44,570 nucleotides of DNA. It comes from Chitinophaga pinensis. Its GTDB lineage: Bacteria > Bacteroidota > Bacteroidia > Bacteroidales > GCA-2748055. The translations under genes were made by a program, and so were the position numbers. This document shows positions 35,291-44,546 of this stretch, piece after piece (the stretch's first letter is position 1; each line of letters opens with the position of its first letter). The notes under the pieces were generated by a model. The model had not been told where the DNA came from and searched no databases. It was given only the letters and a program-made list of their open reading frames with translations. The stretch spans positions 1 to 44,570 of the forward strand of contig CAMAZH010000016.1 of the NCBI GenBank assembly GCA_945863035.1, in the 5' to 3' direction.

Positions 35291-35389
35291 AATTTTAAAT
35301 TTTCTTAGCAATTCTAATTCTACCTTCTGAATTCTAAATTCTAAATTTTCTTAACAATTCTAAATTCTACCTTCTAAATTCTAAATTGG
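35271..35389. repeat. 46-bp tandem repeat, about 2.6 copies
   Basis: Copy 1 is 35271-35316, copy 2 is 35317-35362 and a partial third copy is 35364-35389. The two full copies differ at two positions. The sequence is built from AATTCTAAATT and CTACCTTCT words, and reaches up to the dnaE start. Confidence 0.85.
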
Positions 35390-35391
35390 AA

Positions 35392-38328
35392 ATGTACCTG
35401 AACACACACTCATATTACAGCCTTCGCTATGGCACCATGGAACTTGAAAAGCTTGTTGAGCAGGCAAAGGAGAACGGAGTCGGGGCCATGGCGTTGACGG
35501 ATATCAACAACACCATGGGAACCCTCGATTTCGTGAAGATATGCCAGGAAAACGGAATCCACCCCATAGCGGGAATTGAGTTCCGGAACGGCGACAGTTA
35601 TCTGTACACCGCACTTGCGCGTAACAACCGGGGGTTTCAGGCGATGAACGGATTCTTATCCCTCGTTAACGAAAAGAAAGAGGACCTGCCTGTTCGTGCA
35701 CCCCGACTTGATGACGTTTGGTTCGTTTACGACTGGAACAACAAACCCGCTGATCTTCGCGACAATGAGTTGGTAGGCATAAAGGCCGGCGACATCAACA
35801 AACTCTTCTCCTCCCCTCTTCGAAACGCACAGCACAAGCTGATTGTATGGCATCCGGTAAGTTTTTCCCAAAAAGAGGAATTCGAAATCCACAGGCACCT
35901 CCGTGCCATCGACCACAACACCCTGCTCAACAAACTGGAGCCGGTTAACCTGGCTTCGGAGCGGGAAATCATGGTTCCCCTCGACCTTCTGCTGATCGCT
36001 TACGGGGATTACCCGGGAATCGTCAGGAACACGGAAAACCTCATTGCCGATTGCCACATTTCGTTCGATTTCAACTCGGTAAAAAACAAACAGTGCTTTA
36101 CCAGCAGCCGCTACGACGACAAGGTGTTTCTGGAGAAGCTGGCCATGGAGGGAATGGAATACCGTTATGGCAAACGAAACAAAGAAGCGCTCAGGCGCGT
36201 GAAGCATGAACTGGAAATCATCGACAGGCTTGGGTTTTCGTCATATTTCCTGATCACCTGGGACATGATCCGCTATTCCATGAGCCGCGGCTATTACCAC
36301 GTGGGTCGTGGAAGCGGAGCCAACTCGGTTGTGGCCTATTGTCTTAAAATCACCAATGTGGACCCGATAGAGCTCGACCTGTATTTCGAGCGTTTCATCA
36401 ACCCGAAACGGACGAGTCCGCCGGATTTCGATATCGACTATTCCTGGAAAGAGCGGGATGACGTGCTGGATTATGTGTTTAAACGCTATGGAAAGAAGCA
36501 TACTGCGCTTATCGGCACCATTTCCACCTTCCGCGGCAGGTCGATTTTCCGGGAGTTGGGAAAGGTCTATGGCTTGCCCAAGGACGAAATCGACCGTTTG
36601 GTGGATGAGCCTTCGCACCCGATGAACCAGAACCGGATCACGGAACAGATATTCAGAGTTGGCAGCCTGATTGCCGATTTCCCCAATATGCGCAGCATTC
36701 ATGCCGGGGGAGTTCTGATTTCGGAGGAGCCGATAACCATGTACACCGCACTCGACATGCCCCCCAAAGGTCTGCCCACCACGCAGTGGGATATGTACGT
36801 GGCTGAAGCGATAGGCTTTGAGAAACTGGATATTCTGAGTCAGCGGGGGATCGGCCATATCCGTGAGGCTGTGGAAATTATTGCCCGCAACCGCGGAATT
36901 GATGTGGATGCGCATAAGGTGAGCGATTTCAAGACCGATCCGCAAGTGCTTCGCCAGTTGGAAGATGGCGAGACGAATGGCTGCTTTTATATCGAGAGTC
37001 CTGCCATGCGCGGTCTGTTGAAAAAGCTGCGATGCAACAATTATATAAGTCTTGTGGCGGCCAGCTCTATTATCCGGCCCGGCGTAGCCCGCTCAGGGAT
37101 GATGAAGGAGTACATCAAACGCTTTCACAATCCCGACAGCTTCGAATACCTGCATCCGGTGATGAAAGAGCAGTTACAGGAGACCTATGGGGTAATGGTG
37201 TATCAGGAAGATGTGATAAAGGTTTGTCATCATTTCGCGGGATTGGACCTGGCCGATGCCGATGTGCTGCGCAGAGCCATGAGCGGAAAGTTCAGGTCAA
37301 AGAAGGAGTTTGAAAGAATAACGGACCGGTTTCATGAAAACTGCAGGCAAAAAGGCTATCCCGATGAACTTACCAACGAGGTATGGCGACAGATAAGCTC
37401 TTTTGCCGGCTATTCGTTTTCGAAAGCGCATTCGGCTTCGTATGCGGTAGAGAGTTTCCAGAGTTTGTATCTCAAGGCCCATTTCCCGCAGGAGTTTATG
37501 GTGGCCGTGATAAATAATTTCGGGGGATTTTACCGCAGCTGGGTGTATGTGAATGAAGCCAAGCGTTGTGGTGCCAATATTCTCCTCCCCTGTATAAACA
37601 ACAGCGAGCAGACGACATGCATCAGGCGAAACGATATTTACCTTGGTTTTGTGCATGTGCAGAACCTGGAAGACAAACTTGTGCAGGCCATACTGGAAGA
37701 AAGAGACAAGAATGGGCTTTTCCTTGATCTTGAAGATTTTGCACGAAGGGTACACATTGGAAAAGAGCAGATTGTGATTTTGATCCGAATCGATGCTTTT
37801 CGTTTCACAGGAAAAACAAAGAAGCAGCTTTTATGGGAAGCCCACATGCTGCTTGGCGAGAATAAGAAAACCGAAACCGGAAAATCACTGTTTGAAATGA
37901 AGCCCAGGAAATTTGTGTTACCCGATCTTGAACAAAGCCGGCTCGAAGATGCCTACGACGAGATTGAGCTGCTGGGTTTCCCGGTAAGCATGAGCAGGTT
38001 CGATCTGCTACAGACAAGTTTCAGGGGGGAGATTATGGCTAGGGATATGATGAAACATCTGGGAAAAAAGGTAAGGATGGTTGGAGATCTCACCTCCCTG
38101 AAAAATGTAATTACAATAAAAAAAGAATGGATGCATTTTGGCGCTTTCGTGGATCCTGAGGGAGAGTTTTTTGATGTGGTGAATTTTCCCGATACACTGA
38201 GAAAATACCCCTATAAAGGCTATGGTGTGTATCTTATTCTGGGCAAAGTGGTCGAAGAGTTTGGCTTTCCAAGCATTGAGGTGGAGAAAATGGCAAAACT
38301 GCCGGTTTTGAGCGACACGAGATACTAA
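35392..38328 (+). CDS. Short DnaE-type DNA polymerase III alpha subunit (DnaE2-like)
   Basis: ATG 35392 is preferred to the TTG two codons earlier, giving 978 residues, shorter than replicative DnaE (about 1160). Domains: PHP (about 1-200), palm with VGRGSG at 304-309 and the catalytic PDFDID at 344-349, a third likely catalytic Asp480 in KLDIL, fingers, helix-hairpin-helix region, and an OB-fold (about 885-970). In the PHP domain the usual His-x-His start reads Asn-Thr-His, so metal-dependent proofreading there is probably lost. Position after dinB and near an S24 repressor suits an error-prone, damage-induced polymerase. A second, full-length dnaE elsewhere is expected. Confidence 0.88.
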   Translation: MYLNTHSYYSLRYGTMELEKLVEQAKENGVGAMALTDINNTMGTLDFVKICQENGIHPIAGIEFRNGDSYLYTALARNNRGFQAMNGFLSLVNEKKEDLPVRAPRLDDVWFVYDWNNKPADLRDNELVGIKAGDINKLFSSPLRNAQHKLIVWHPVSFSQKEEFEIHRHLRAIDHNTLLNKLEPVNLASEREIMVPLDLLLIAYGDYPGIVRNTENLIADCHISFDFNSVKNKQCFTSSRYDDKVFLEKLAMEGMEYRYGKRNKEALRRVKHELEIIDRLGFSSYFLITWDMIRYSMSRGYYHVGRGSGANSVVAYCLKITNVDPIELDLYFERFINPKRTSPPDFDIDYSWKERDDVLDYVFKRYGKKHTALIGTISTFRGRSIFRELGKVYGLPKDEIDRLVDEPSHPMNQNRITEQIFRVGSLIADFPNMRSIHAGGVLISEEPITMYTALDMPPKGLPTTQWDMYVAEAIGFEKLDILSQRGIGHIREAVEIIARNRGIDVDAHKVSDFKTDPQVLRQLEDGETNGCFYIESPAMRGLLKKLRCNNYISLVAASSIIRPGVARSGMMKEYIKRFHNPDSFEYLHPVMKEQLQETYGVMVYQEDVIKVCHHFAGLDLADADVLRRAMSGKFRSKKEFERITDRFHENCRQKGYPDELTNEVWRQISSFAGYSFSKAHSASYAVESFQSLYLKAHFPQEFMVAVINNFGGFYRSWVYVNEAKRCGANILLPCINNSEQTTCIRRNDIYLGFVHVQNLEDKLVQAILEERDKNGLFLDLEDFARRVHIGKEQIVILIRIDAFRFTGKTKKQLLWEAHMLLGENKKTETGKSLFEMKPRKFVLPDLEQSRLEDAYDEIELLGFPVSMSRFDLLQTSFRGEIMARDMMKHLGKKVRMVGDLTSLKNVITIKKEWMHFGAFVDPEGEFFDVVNFPDTLRKYPYKGYGVYLILGKVVEEFGFPSIEVEKMAKLPVLSDTRY

Positions 38329-38567
38329 TAAGAGCTGTGAGTTTGAGTGTGAGTGTACCCGTTTACCCCACCCTGCTGCACTTTTCTAACGCTTTGTGAC
38401 AGTAAAGAAGGGAGCATGCAGAAAAATGATCTTGTTCCTTTTTGGGATTTAGGGTGAAAACAGGCTGATTTTTCTAATCTGCCAAAGTAGAATTAGTCAT
38501 TAATTTTAATTAATTTCGCTCTGAATTTATAATTTTACGTTTTAATAACTTTTTAAACCCGATTGGA

Positions 38568-39779
38568 ATGAATAGCCAGGATTACATTAACAGAGAAGAC
38601 AAATACGGAGCGCATAATTACCATCCCCTGCCCGTTGTTCTTGATAAAGGGGAAGGTGTTTTTGTTTGGGATGTGGAAGGCAAAAGGTATTTCGATTTCC
38701 TTTCAGCTTACTCGGCAGTAAACCAGGGGCATTGCAATCCCACCATTGTGGAGGCCATGATTGCTCAAACCAAAAAGCTTACCTTAACCTCAAGGGCTTT
38801 TTACAATAGCGTTCTTGGCGAGTATGAGGAATTTGTCACAAAGTTTTTCGGCTACGACAAGGTATTGCCCATGAATTCCGGTGCGGAAGGCGATGAAACA
38901 GCCTTGAAGCTCTGTCGCAAATGGGGCTATGAGAAAAAAGGAATTGCCGAAAATCAGGCTAAAATAATCGTTTGCGAGAATAACTTCCACGGCAGAACGA
39001 TCACCATTATTTCTATGTCAACCGATCCTGACTCCTATAGCGGGTTTGGCCCCTACACACCTGGTTTCATCAAGATTCCCTACAACGACATCCCAGCCCT
39101 CGCAAAAGCGCTGGAGGACCCTACAGTAGCCGGATTTCTCGTAGAGCCTATTCAGGGTGAAGCGGGAGTTTATGTTCCGGAAGACGGTTACCTGAAGAAA
39201 GCCTACGAGCTCTGCAAAGCCAAAAACGTTTTGTTCATTGCTGATGAGGTTCAGACGGGTATTGCACGCACCGGCAAATTGCTGGCCTGCGATCACGAAG
39301 GTGTGCGGCCCGATATCCTGATTCTCGGCAAAGCTCTTTCCGGGGGATTGTATCCTGTATCGGCGGTTTTGGCCGATAACGACATTATGATGGTTATCAA
39401 ACCCGGCGAGCACGGCTCAACCTTTGGGGGTAACCCGGTAGCGGCCAAAGTTGCCATCGCAGCCCTCAGCGTAATCCGTGACGAAAAACTGGCTGAAAAC
39501 GCCGAGCGCCTCGGAAAGATTTTCAGGGAGGAACTGAAAAAAGTACAAACCGAAAGGATCGAACTCGTTCGCGGAAAAGGTTTGCTCAACGCTGTGGTTA
39601 TTAAACCCATGAATGGTAAAACCGCCTGGGATGTTTGTCTTGCATTGAAAGAAAATGGCTTACTTGCCAAACCCACCCACGAGCATATTATCCGCTTCGC
39701 TCCTCCTCTTGTAATCACTGAAGCCCAACTACGTGAGGCTATTGAGATTATTACGAAGACGATTCTTGAGTTTAAATAG
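38568..39779 (+). CDS. rocD: Ornithine aminotransferase
   Basis: PLP-dependent transfer of the delta-amino group of ornithine to 2-oxoglutarate, giving glutamate semialdehyde. The 403-residue class III aminotransferase has [13 protein letters not shown] at 103-115, FHGRT at 140-144, the PLP-contacting Asp226 in IADEVQTG, and the Schiff-base Lys255 in GKALSGG. The N-terminal [13 protein letters not shown] block and [13 protein letters not shown] favour ornithine aminotransferase over acetylornithine or GABA enzymes. It is a single gene, with a terminator 170 bases downstream. Confidence 0.93.
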   Translation: MNSQDYINREDKYGAHNYHPLPVVLDKGEGVFVWDVEGKRYFDFLSAYSAVNQGHCNPTIVEAMIAQTKKLTLTSRAFYNSVLGEYEEFVTKFFGYDKVLPMNSGAEGDETALKLCRKWGYEKKGIAENQAKIIVCENNFHGRTITIISMSTDPDSYSGFGPYTPGFIKIPYNDIPALAKALEDPTVAGFLVEPIQGEAGVYVPEDGYLKKAYELCKAKNVLFIADEVQTGIARTGKLLACDHEGVRPDILILGKALSGGLYPVSAVLADNDIMMVIKPGEHGSTFGGNPVAAKVAIAALSVIRDEKLAENAERLGKIFREELKKVQTERIELVRGKGLLNAVVIKPMNGKTAWDVCLALKENGLLAKPTHEHIIRFAPPLVITEAQLREAIEIITKTILEFK

Positions 39780-39826
39780 GTAATGAGGTAACGGGGTAAC
39801 GAGGTAACGGGGTAACGAGGTAACGG
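39779..39826. repeat. Six tandem 8-bp repeats GGTAACGR
   Basis: Six consecutive units (the first reads GGTAATGA), alternating GGTAACGG and GGTAACGA. The array starts at the last base of the rocD stop codon. It is followed at 39833-39852 by CCCTGAGCTTGCCGAAGGGG, which resembles a dispersed bacterial palindrome. Confidence 0.85.
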
Positions 39827-39950
39827 ACGCCGCCCTGAGCTTGCCGAAGGGGTTAAGGGGTTCGAAAACTGTTAAAACGTTACTCATAAAGCGATTATAT
39901 CCATGCCTGGGGTATATCTCGTTGAGTTTTAAGAATTAATTGAATAAACT

Positions 39951-39994
39951 AACACTCTGTGTAATTTTTCATTATGCAGAGTGTTTAATTTTTG
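39951..39994 (+). terminator. Terminator downstream of rocD
   Basis: AACACTCTG (39951-39959) pairs perfectly with CAGAGTGTT (39977-39985), followed by TAATTTTTG. The 17-base loop can partly pair further. It lies just before the M13 peptidase leader. Confidence 0.7.
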
Positions 39995-40037
39995 CTTTTA
40001 GAACCGGCAAAAAAACTGAACCTGTAATTTCCTTGCG

Positions 40038-42059
40038 ATGAAAAATGTAATCCTGACTTTTTCGGTGTTTGTTTTTATTTGTATTAACTCATGTAGCACA
40101 AAAGATATGGCCATTGACAAAAATAATCTGGATGAAAGCGTTAATCCGGGAGTGAATTTTTACCAGTATGCCAACGGCGGATGGATCAAAAACAATCCTC
40201 TTCCAGCTGAATTCAGCCGGTACGGGAGCTTTGACGCTCTGGCAGAAGAAAACAACGAAAGAGTGAAAACTCTCGTGGAAGAAGTTGCCGCCGGCAATTC
40301 GGAAGAAGGATCCATAAACCGGAAGGTTGGGGATTTCTACAATGCCGGCATGGATTCCGCAAAAATTGAAGCAGAAGGAATCAGTCCCTTGCTGGGCTTC
40401 TTCAACGAACTCGATGCCATTTCGGATGTTGATGGCCTCAAACATTGCCTTGTTAAATGGCAGTCGGAAAATATTCAGATGTTGTTTTATCTCTATGGGA
40501 TGCCCGACAAGAAGAACAGCAGCGTGGTTATTGCAAGTCTCTCTCAAGGTGGATTGGGACTTACCGATGTTGATTACTACCGTTCGGATGACGAGCATTC
40601 AAAAGCAATCCGTGACGAATACCTGAAGCATATTGCCCGGATTCTCCAGCTGGCAGGAACTGATCCGCAAGTATCCGATGCTCAGGCAAGCGAAATCCTT
40701 GAGTTCGAAACCCGTCTGGCGAAATCGTCCATGACACGATTGGAGAGAAGAGACCCTTTCGCACAGTACAATAAAATGAGTGTTGACGACCTGATAAGTC
40801 TTTCGCCAGCAGTACCCTGGAAGCAACTGCTTGCCGATCTTAAGCTTGAGGACCTCAAGGAAATCAATGTCTCTCAGCCCTTGTTTTTTCAGGAAATAAG
40901 CAAAATGCTCAACGACACTGACATAGAAACTTGGAAGATATGGATGAAATGGTCGCTTGTAAATGGGAATTCCGAGCTTCTTTCTTCCCAGTTTGTGAAT
41001 GCTTACTTCGACTTTTACGGAGGCTTTTTGTCGGGTAAAAAGAAAATTCTTCCGCGTTGGAAACGGGTTTTGGCCAGCACCAACAGCGCTATGGGTGAAG
41101 CTATTGGCTTATTGTTTGTTGAAAAGCACTTCCCTCCCTCTTCAAAAGAACGAATGCTAAATCTGGTTGCCAATCTTAAACTAGCGCTGAGTGAACGCAT
41201 TAACCAACTTGAATGGATGAGCGACACAACAAAAATCCAGGCTCTCGAAAAGCTACAGGCAATAAACGTGAAAATTGGTTATCCCGACAAATGGAGAGAC
41301 TACTCCAGCCTTGAAATCGGCAGCACAAGTTATTTTGAAAACGTTAAGAAGGCTTCCCTGTTCAACTATCGGTTTAACATAGATAAAATCGGTAAGCCAG
41401 TAGACAAGAAGGAATGGGGAATGACACCCCAAACTGTTAATGCGTATTACAGCCCTTCCCACAACGAAATTGTTTTTCCCGCTGCAATCCTTCAACCGCC
41501 ATTCTTCTTTCCTGAAGCCGACGACGCTGTGAATTACGGGGCCATAGGGATGGTTATCGGTCACGAGATGACGCACGGCTTTGATGATCAGGGGAAGAAT
41601 TATGACAAAAACGGGAATCTTATGAACTGGTGGACCGATTTGGATACCGAGAACTTCGAGGCAAGAACAAAGGTTTTGATAGATCAGTACAACGAGTTTG
41701 TTATTAAGGGCGATGTAAAAGCCGATGGTCAGTTAACGTTGGGTGAGAATATAGCCGATCTTGGAGGACTCAATATTGCCTATACTGCTCTTCTTAAAGC
41801 CTGGGAGAAAAAACCCCCGGATAAAAAAACAAACGGCTTTACCCCTTCCCAGAGATTCTTTCTGGCTTATGCCCATGTATGGGCGAATAACATCAATGAC
41901 GAGGAAATGCTGAGAAGGACAAGGGAAGACGTGCATTCGCTCGGACACCTCAGAGTTAACGGCCCCGTGCAGCATATGCAAGAGTTTGTTGATGCTTTTC
42001 AGATTTACTCCGACGATCCAATGTTTATCCCCCTTGAAAACAGAGCCAGCATTTGGTAA
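40038..42059 (+). CDS. M13 family metallopeptidase lipoprotein (PepO/neprilysin-like)
   Basis: A 673-residue zinc endopeptidase. The signal peptide ends in a lipobox with Cys19 (INSC), so it is lipid-anchored in the envelope. The substrate-binding NAYYSPSHNEIVFPAAILQPPFF block is at 468-490, zinc site HEMTH at 509-513 and the third ligand Glu570 in ENIADLGG. The M13 N-terminal helical domain begins near residue 36 (NPGVNFYQYANGGW). It converges with the metallophosphoesterase gene, with 21 bases between them. Confidence 0.95.
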   Translation: MKNVILTFSVFVFICINSCSTKDMAIDKNNLDESVNPGVNFYQYANGGWIKNNPLPAEFSRYGSFDALAEENNERVKTLVEEVAAGNSEEGSINRKVGDFYNAGMDSAKIEAEGISPLLGFFNELDAISDVDGLKHCLVKWQSENIQMLFYLYGMPDKKNSSVVIASLSQGGLGLTDVDYYRSDDEHSKAIRDEYLKHIARILQLAGTDPQVSDAQASEILEFETRLAKSSMTRLERRDPFAQYNKMSVDDLISLSPAVPWKQLLADLKLEDLKEINVSQPLFFQEISKMLNDTDIETWKIWMKWSLVNGNSELLSSQFVNAYFDFYGGFLSGKKKILPRWKRVLASTNSAMGEAIGLLFVEKHFPPSSKERMLNLVANLKLALSERINQLEWMSDTTKIQALEKLQAINVKIGYPDKWRDYSSLEIGSTSYFENVKKASLFNYRFNIDKIGKPVDKKEWGMTPQTVNAYYSPSHNEIVFPAAILQPPFFFPEADDAVNYGAIGMVIGHEMTHGFDDQGKNYDKNGNLMNWWTDLDTENFEARTKVLIDQYNEFVIKGDVKADGQLTLGENIADLGGLNIAYTALLKAWEKKPPDKKTNGFTPSQRFFLAYAHVWANNINDEEMLRRTREDVHSLGHLRVNGPVQHMQEFVDAFQIYSDDPMFIPLENRASIW

Positions 42060-42073
42060 GGTTGATTATGGGA

Positions 42074-42109
42074 ATAAGGATTACCTGACCTCCCAGCCAT
42101 AATCCTTAT
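42074..42109. other. Inverted repeat at the convergent M13/metallophosphoesterase boundary
   Basis: ATAAGGATTA (42074-42083) and TAATCCTTAT (42100-42109) are perfect inverse repeats with a 16-base loop. They span the end of the metallophosphoesterase reading frame. There is no T tract, so terminator function is uncertain. Confidence 0.4.
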
Positions 42110-42989
42110 ACTGCCAGCTTACCTGATCATTCTTGATACTGATCTGCATAAATCCTTCTTCGAAACCCTTGTTGGGGCCTTTCCACCATCCACCGCAGAC
42201 TGCACCGGCAGTAATGAAATGGATTCCGTCAACGTAAATGTCTTCTATGGTATGCAAATGTCCCTGTAAAACAAGCTTCAGGGAATGATTGGCAAATAAA
42301 TCAATCACATCCTTGGAGTTTGCCACAACAAGGGACGAGTCGTTCTTCAGGGTTGAGCCATAGTACTTCTGTTCAAAGATCGTTATGAAGGGGATATGAG
42401 TACTGACAACAATTGGCATTTCCTTGTCGGTTTGCGCCAGTTCGGTTTTTAGCCAATCCATCTGAGTACTGTCGATCCACCCGATATAACTGTTTTTGCG
42501 TGTATCTTCAACAGAATTCAGAATCATAAACTTCCATCCCTTGTGCTCGAATGAATAATAGCTTTTACCCAGTTGTTTCTCGAACATCTTCTCACCGTAT
42601 TCCGGGTGCATGGGATCGGCGCCGCTCCTCTTGTAAATCCCATATATTTCATGGTTACCCATGGTGTTGTACACTGGCATCTTCAGATTTGGAATCATCT
42701 CCTCATAAAGTTTGTATAGCGAGTCGGAGCGCCCGTAGCTTTGTCCCAATGCGTCCATTATCAGGTCGCCCCCGGTTATCACGAAATCGGGATTCAGCGC
42801 GTTAACAGAATCCATTGCCTGCTTAAAGCCTTCCGGGGCGTTCTCCTCGGGCTGAAGGTGGATATCGGTCATGAACACAAAGGAGAAATCATTTTCAGAA
42901 CTGCCTGATGGCTTGGTATTGCAGGAATAAAAGCTGATAAGTATAAGCATTACCGATACAGTTAAGGAAATGCTAAAGGGTTTTTTCAT
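42081..42989 (-). CDS. Calcineurin-like metallophosphoesterase lipoprotein
   Basis: A 302-residue protein with a lipobox Cys23 (FYSC), so it is anchored in the envelope. The dinuclear metal site is complete: TDIH (Asp42, His44), GGDLIMD, GNHE, STHIP and QGHLHT. Substrate is unknown; phosphodiester or phosphomonoester hydrolysis fits. A His-biosynthesis gene follows on the right, in the same direction, ending 99 bases before this start. Confidence 0.92.
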   Translation of the reverse strand: MKKPFSISLTVSVMLILISFYSCNTKPSGSSENDFSFVFMTDIHLQPEENAPEGFKQAMDSVNALNPDFVITGGDLIMDALGQSYGRSDSLYKLYEEMIPNLKMPVYNTMGNHEIYGIYKRSGADPMHPEYGEKMFEKQLGKSYYSFEHKGWKFMILNSVEDTRKNSYIGWIDSTQMDWLKTELAQTDKEMPIVVSTHIPFITIFEQKYYGSTLKNDSSLVVANSKDVIDLFANHSLKLVLQGHLHTIEDIYVDGIHFITAGAVCGGWWKGPNKGFEEGFMQISIKNDQVSWQYKDYGWEVR

Positions 42990-43088
42990 AAGAGGGGAAT
43001 TTTTTTAATAAAATTGCAATTTTTACCTAGGGCTTCTATTCACTTTTTTTTTATTTCCACAAATATTTGGAGGGCGCTGTCGCTTTCC

Positions 43089-43685
43089 CTACTTGTTATG
43101 TCTTTCCTCCAGCACGGCCAATACATCCCGGATGTCTTTATCACGGGCTGAAAGCAACACCAGCAGGTGGTATATTAAATCAGCTGCTTCGTTCAGCAGA
43201 AGCTCATCGTTCACATCCATGGCCTCAATAACGAGTTCCACGGCCTCTTCCCCTACTTTCTGGGCAATCTTGTTCATGCCCTTTTCAAATAAGCGGGTGG
43301 TATAGCTGTCGGGGGGCATTTCAAGCTTTCTCTTATGAATCAGATCCTGCAGACTGAGTAAAAACGCAGGTCCATCGTTGTTCGTTTCATTAAAACAGGT
43401 GTCGGCTCCGGTATGGCATACGGGACCGGTAGGTTCAACCTTGATGAGCAGGGTGTCGTTATCGCAATCCGGAATCATCTCAATGATCTTCAGAAAATTA
43501 CCACTCTCCTCCCCTTTTGTCCACAGGCGATTTTTCGTCCGGCTGAAAAAGGTTACCAATCCGGTTTCCACGGACTTATCGAGTGCTTCCTGGTTCATAA
43601 AACCGAGCATAAGGACTTTGTTTGAAGAGTTGTCCTGGATAACAGCAGGAATCAATCCATTGAGCTTGTCAAAATCGAGTTTCAT
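43089..43685 (-). CDS. hisIE: Bifunctional phosphoribosyl-AMP cyclohydrolase / phosphoribosyl-ATP pyrophosphatase
   Basis: Second and third steps of histidine biosynthesis. The N-terminal half (about 1-105) is the HisI cyclohydrolase, with FFSRTKNRLWTKGEESGN and the metal ligands DCDND and CHTGADTCF. The C-terminal half (about 110-198) is HisE, with KVGEEAVELVIEAM and NEAADLIYHLLVLL. 198 residues is standard for the fusion. hisF ends 10 bases upstream, so they form one transcript, continuing the operon outside the window. Confidence 0.97.
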   Translation of the reverse strand: MKLDFDKLNGLIPAVIQDNSSNKVLMLGFMNQEALDKSVETGLVTFFSRTKNRLWTKGEESGNFLKIIEMIPDCDNDTLLIKVEPTGPVCHTGADTCFNETNNDGPAFLLSLQDLIHKRKLEMPPDSYTTRLFEKGMNKIAQKVGEEAVELVIEAMDVNDELLLNEAADLIYHLLVLLSARDKDIRDVLAVLEERHNK

Positions 43686-43695
43686 ATTTTAAGTC

Positions 43696-44451
43696 TTATC
43701 GTATAACAATATTTTGGTTTCGAAGATAATCTTTTAAAACGGGAATGGGGATCTCGTTAAAATGAAAAATGCTGGCGGCAAGCGCGGCGTCGGCTTTTCC
43801 CCGGGTAAAAACCTCCGAAAAATGCTCCATCTGGCCTGCTCCCCCTGATGCAATAATGGGTATCGAGAGGTTTTCCGACAAGATGGCCAAAGCCTCGCAT
43901 GCAAAACCGCTCTTGGTACCGTCGTGGTTCATTGAAGTGAAGAGGATCTCACCGGTTCCCCGCTCCTGCGCTTCCCGTGCCCATGAGAACAGTTCCTTTT
44001 CTGTTCTGATGCGTCCTCCATTCACATAGACCCACCACTTGCCATCGTCTTCGAGCCTTGCATCGATTGCTGTAACTACAAACTGGCTTCCATATCCCGA
44101 AGCAATGTCTTCAATAAGCTGAGGGTTGCGAACAGCAGAGGAATTCACCGAAATTTTGTCGGCACCGGCTGATAAGAGCCGATCGGCATCCGAAATCTCA
44201 TTGATCCCTCCTCCCACGGTAAAAGGGATATTGAGATGGAGTGCGATCCTTTTGACCAAATCGGTAAAAAGTTTTCGCTTTTCGTGCGTAGCGGTTATAT
44301 CAAGGTAAACGAGCTCATCTGCGCCTTCGCGGGCATACTTTGCGCCGAGCTCAACAGGGTCGCCAACTTCCTTGATGTTGACGAAGTTTATTCCTTTTAC
44401 GGTTTGGCCGTCTTTGATGTCCAAACAAGGGATTATGCGTTTTGCAATCAT
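43696..44451 (-). CDS. hisF: Imidazole glycerol phosphate synthase, cyclase subunit
   Basis: Forms IGP and AICAR from PRFAR using ammonia from HisH. The 251-residue TIM barrel has catalytic Asp11 in CLDIKDG, the phosphate-binding VGGGI near residue 81 and SGGAG near 203, and AIDAR with the second catalytic Asp near 130. hisH and hisA are not visible; they would lie to the right. Confidence 0.97.
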   Translation of the reverse strand: MIAKRIIPCLDIKDGQTVKGINFVNIKEVGDPVELGAKYAREGADELVYLDITATHEKRKLFTDLVKRIALHLNIPFTVGGGINEISDADRLLSAGADKISVNSSAVRNPQLIEDIASGYGSQFVVTAIDARLEDDGKWWVYVNGGRIRTEKELFSWAREAQERGTGEILFTSMNHDGTKSGFACEALAILSENLSIPIIASGGAGQMEHFSEVFTRGKADAALAASIFHFNEIPIPVLKDYLRNQNIVIR

Positions 44452-44518
44452 TTTGGGATTTGTTTTTTACCACAGCGTATATATACTTCCTAAAACATTG
44501 TTGTCCGGTAAAAGATGT

Positions 44519-44546
44519 GAGATTCCTCGCTTTTCTCGGAATGACA
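44519..44546. repeat. Dispersed short palindrome at the window edge
   Basis: Reads GAGATTCCTCGCTTTTCTCG then GAATGACA, with ATTCC (44522-44526) inverted at 44538-44542. This wording is found as a dispersed intergenic repeat in many bacteria. It lies 68 bases upstream of hisF. Confidence 0.5.

Noticed and set aside
36241-36945. A 234-codon open frame antisense to the short dnaE
   Set aside because: It overlaps the conserved DnaE palm and shows no recognisable domain.
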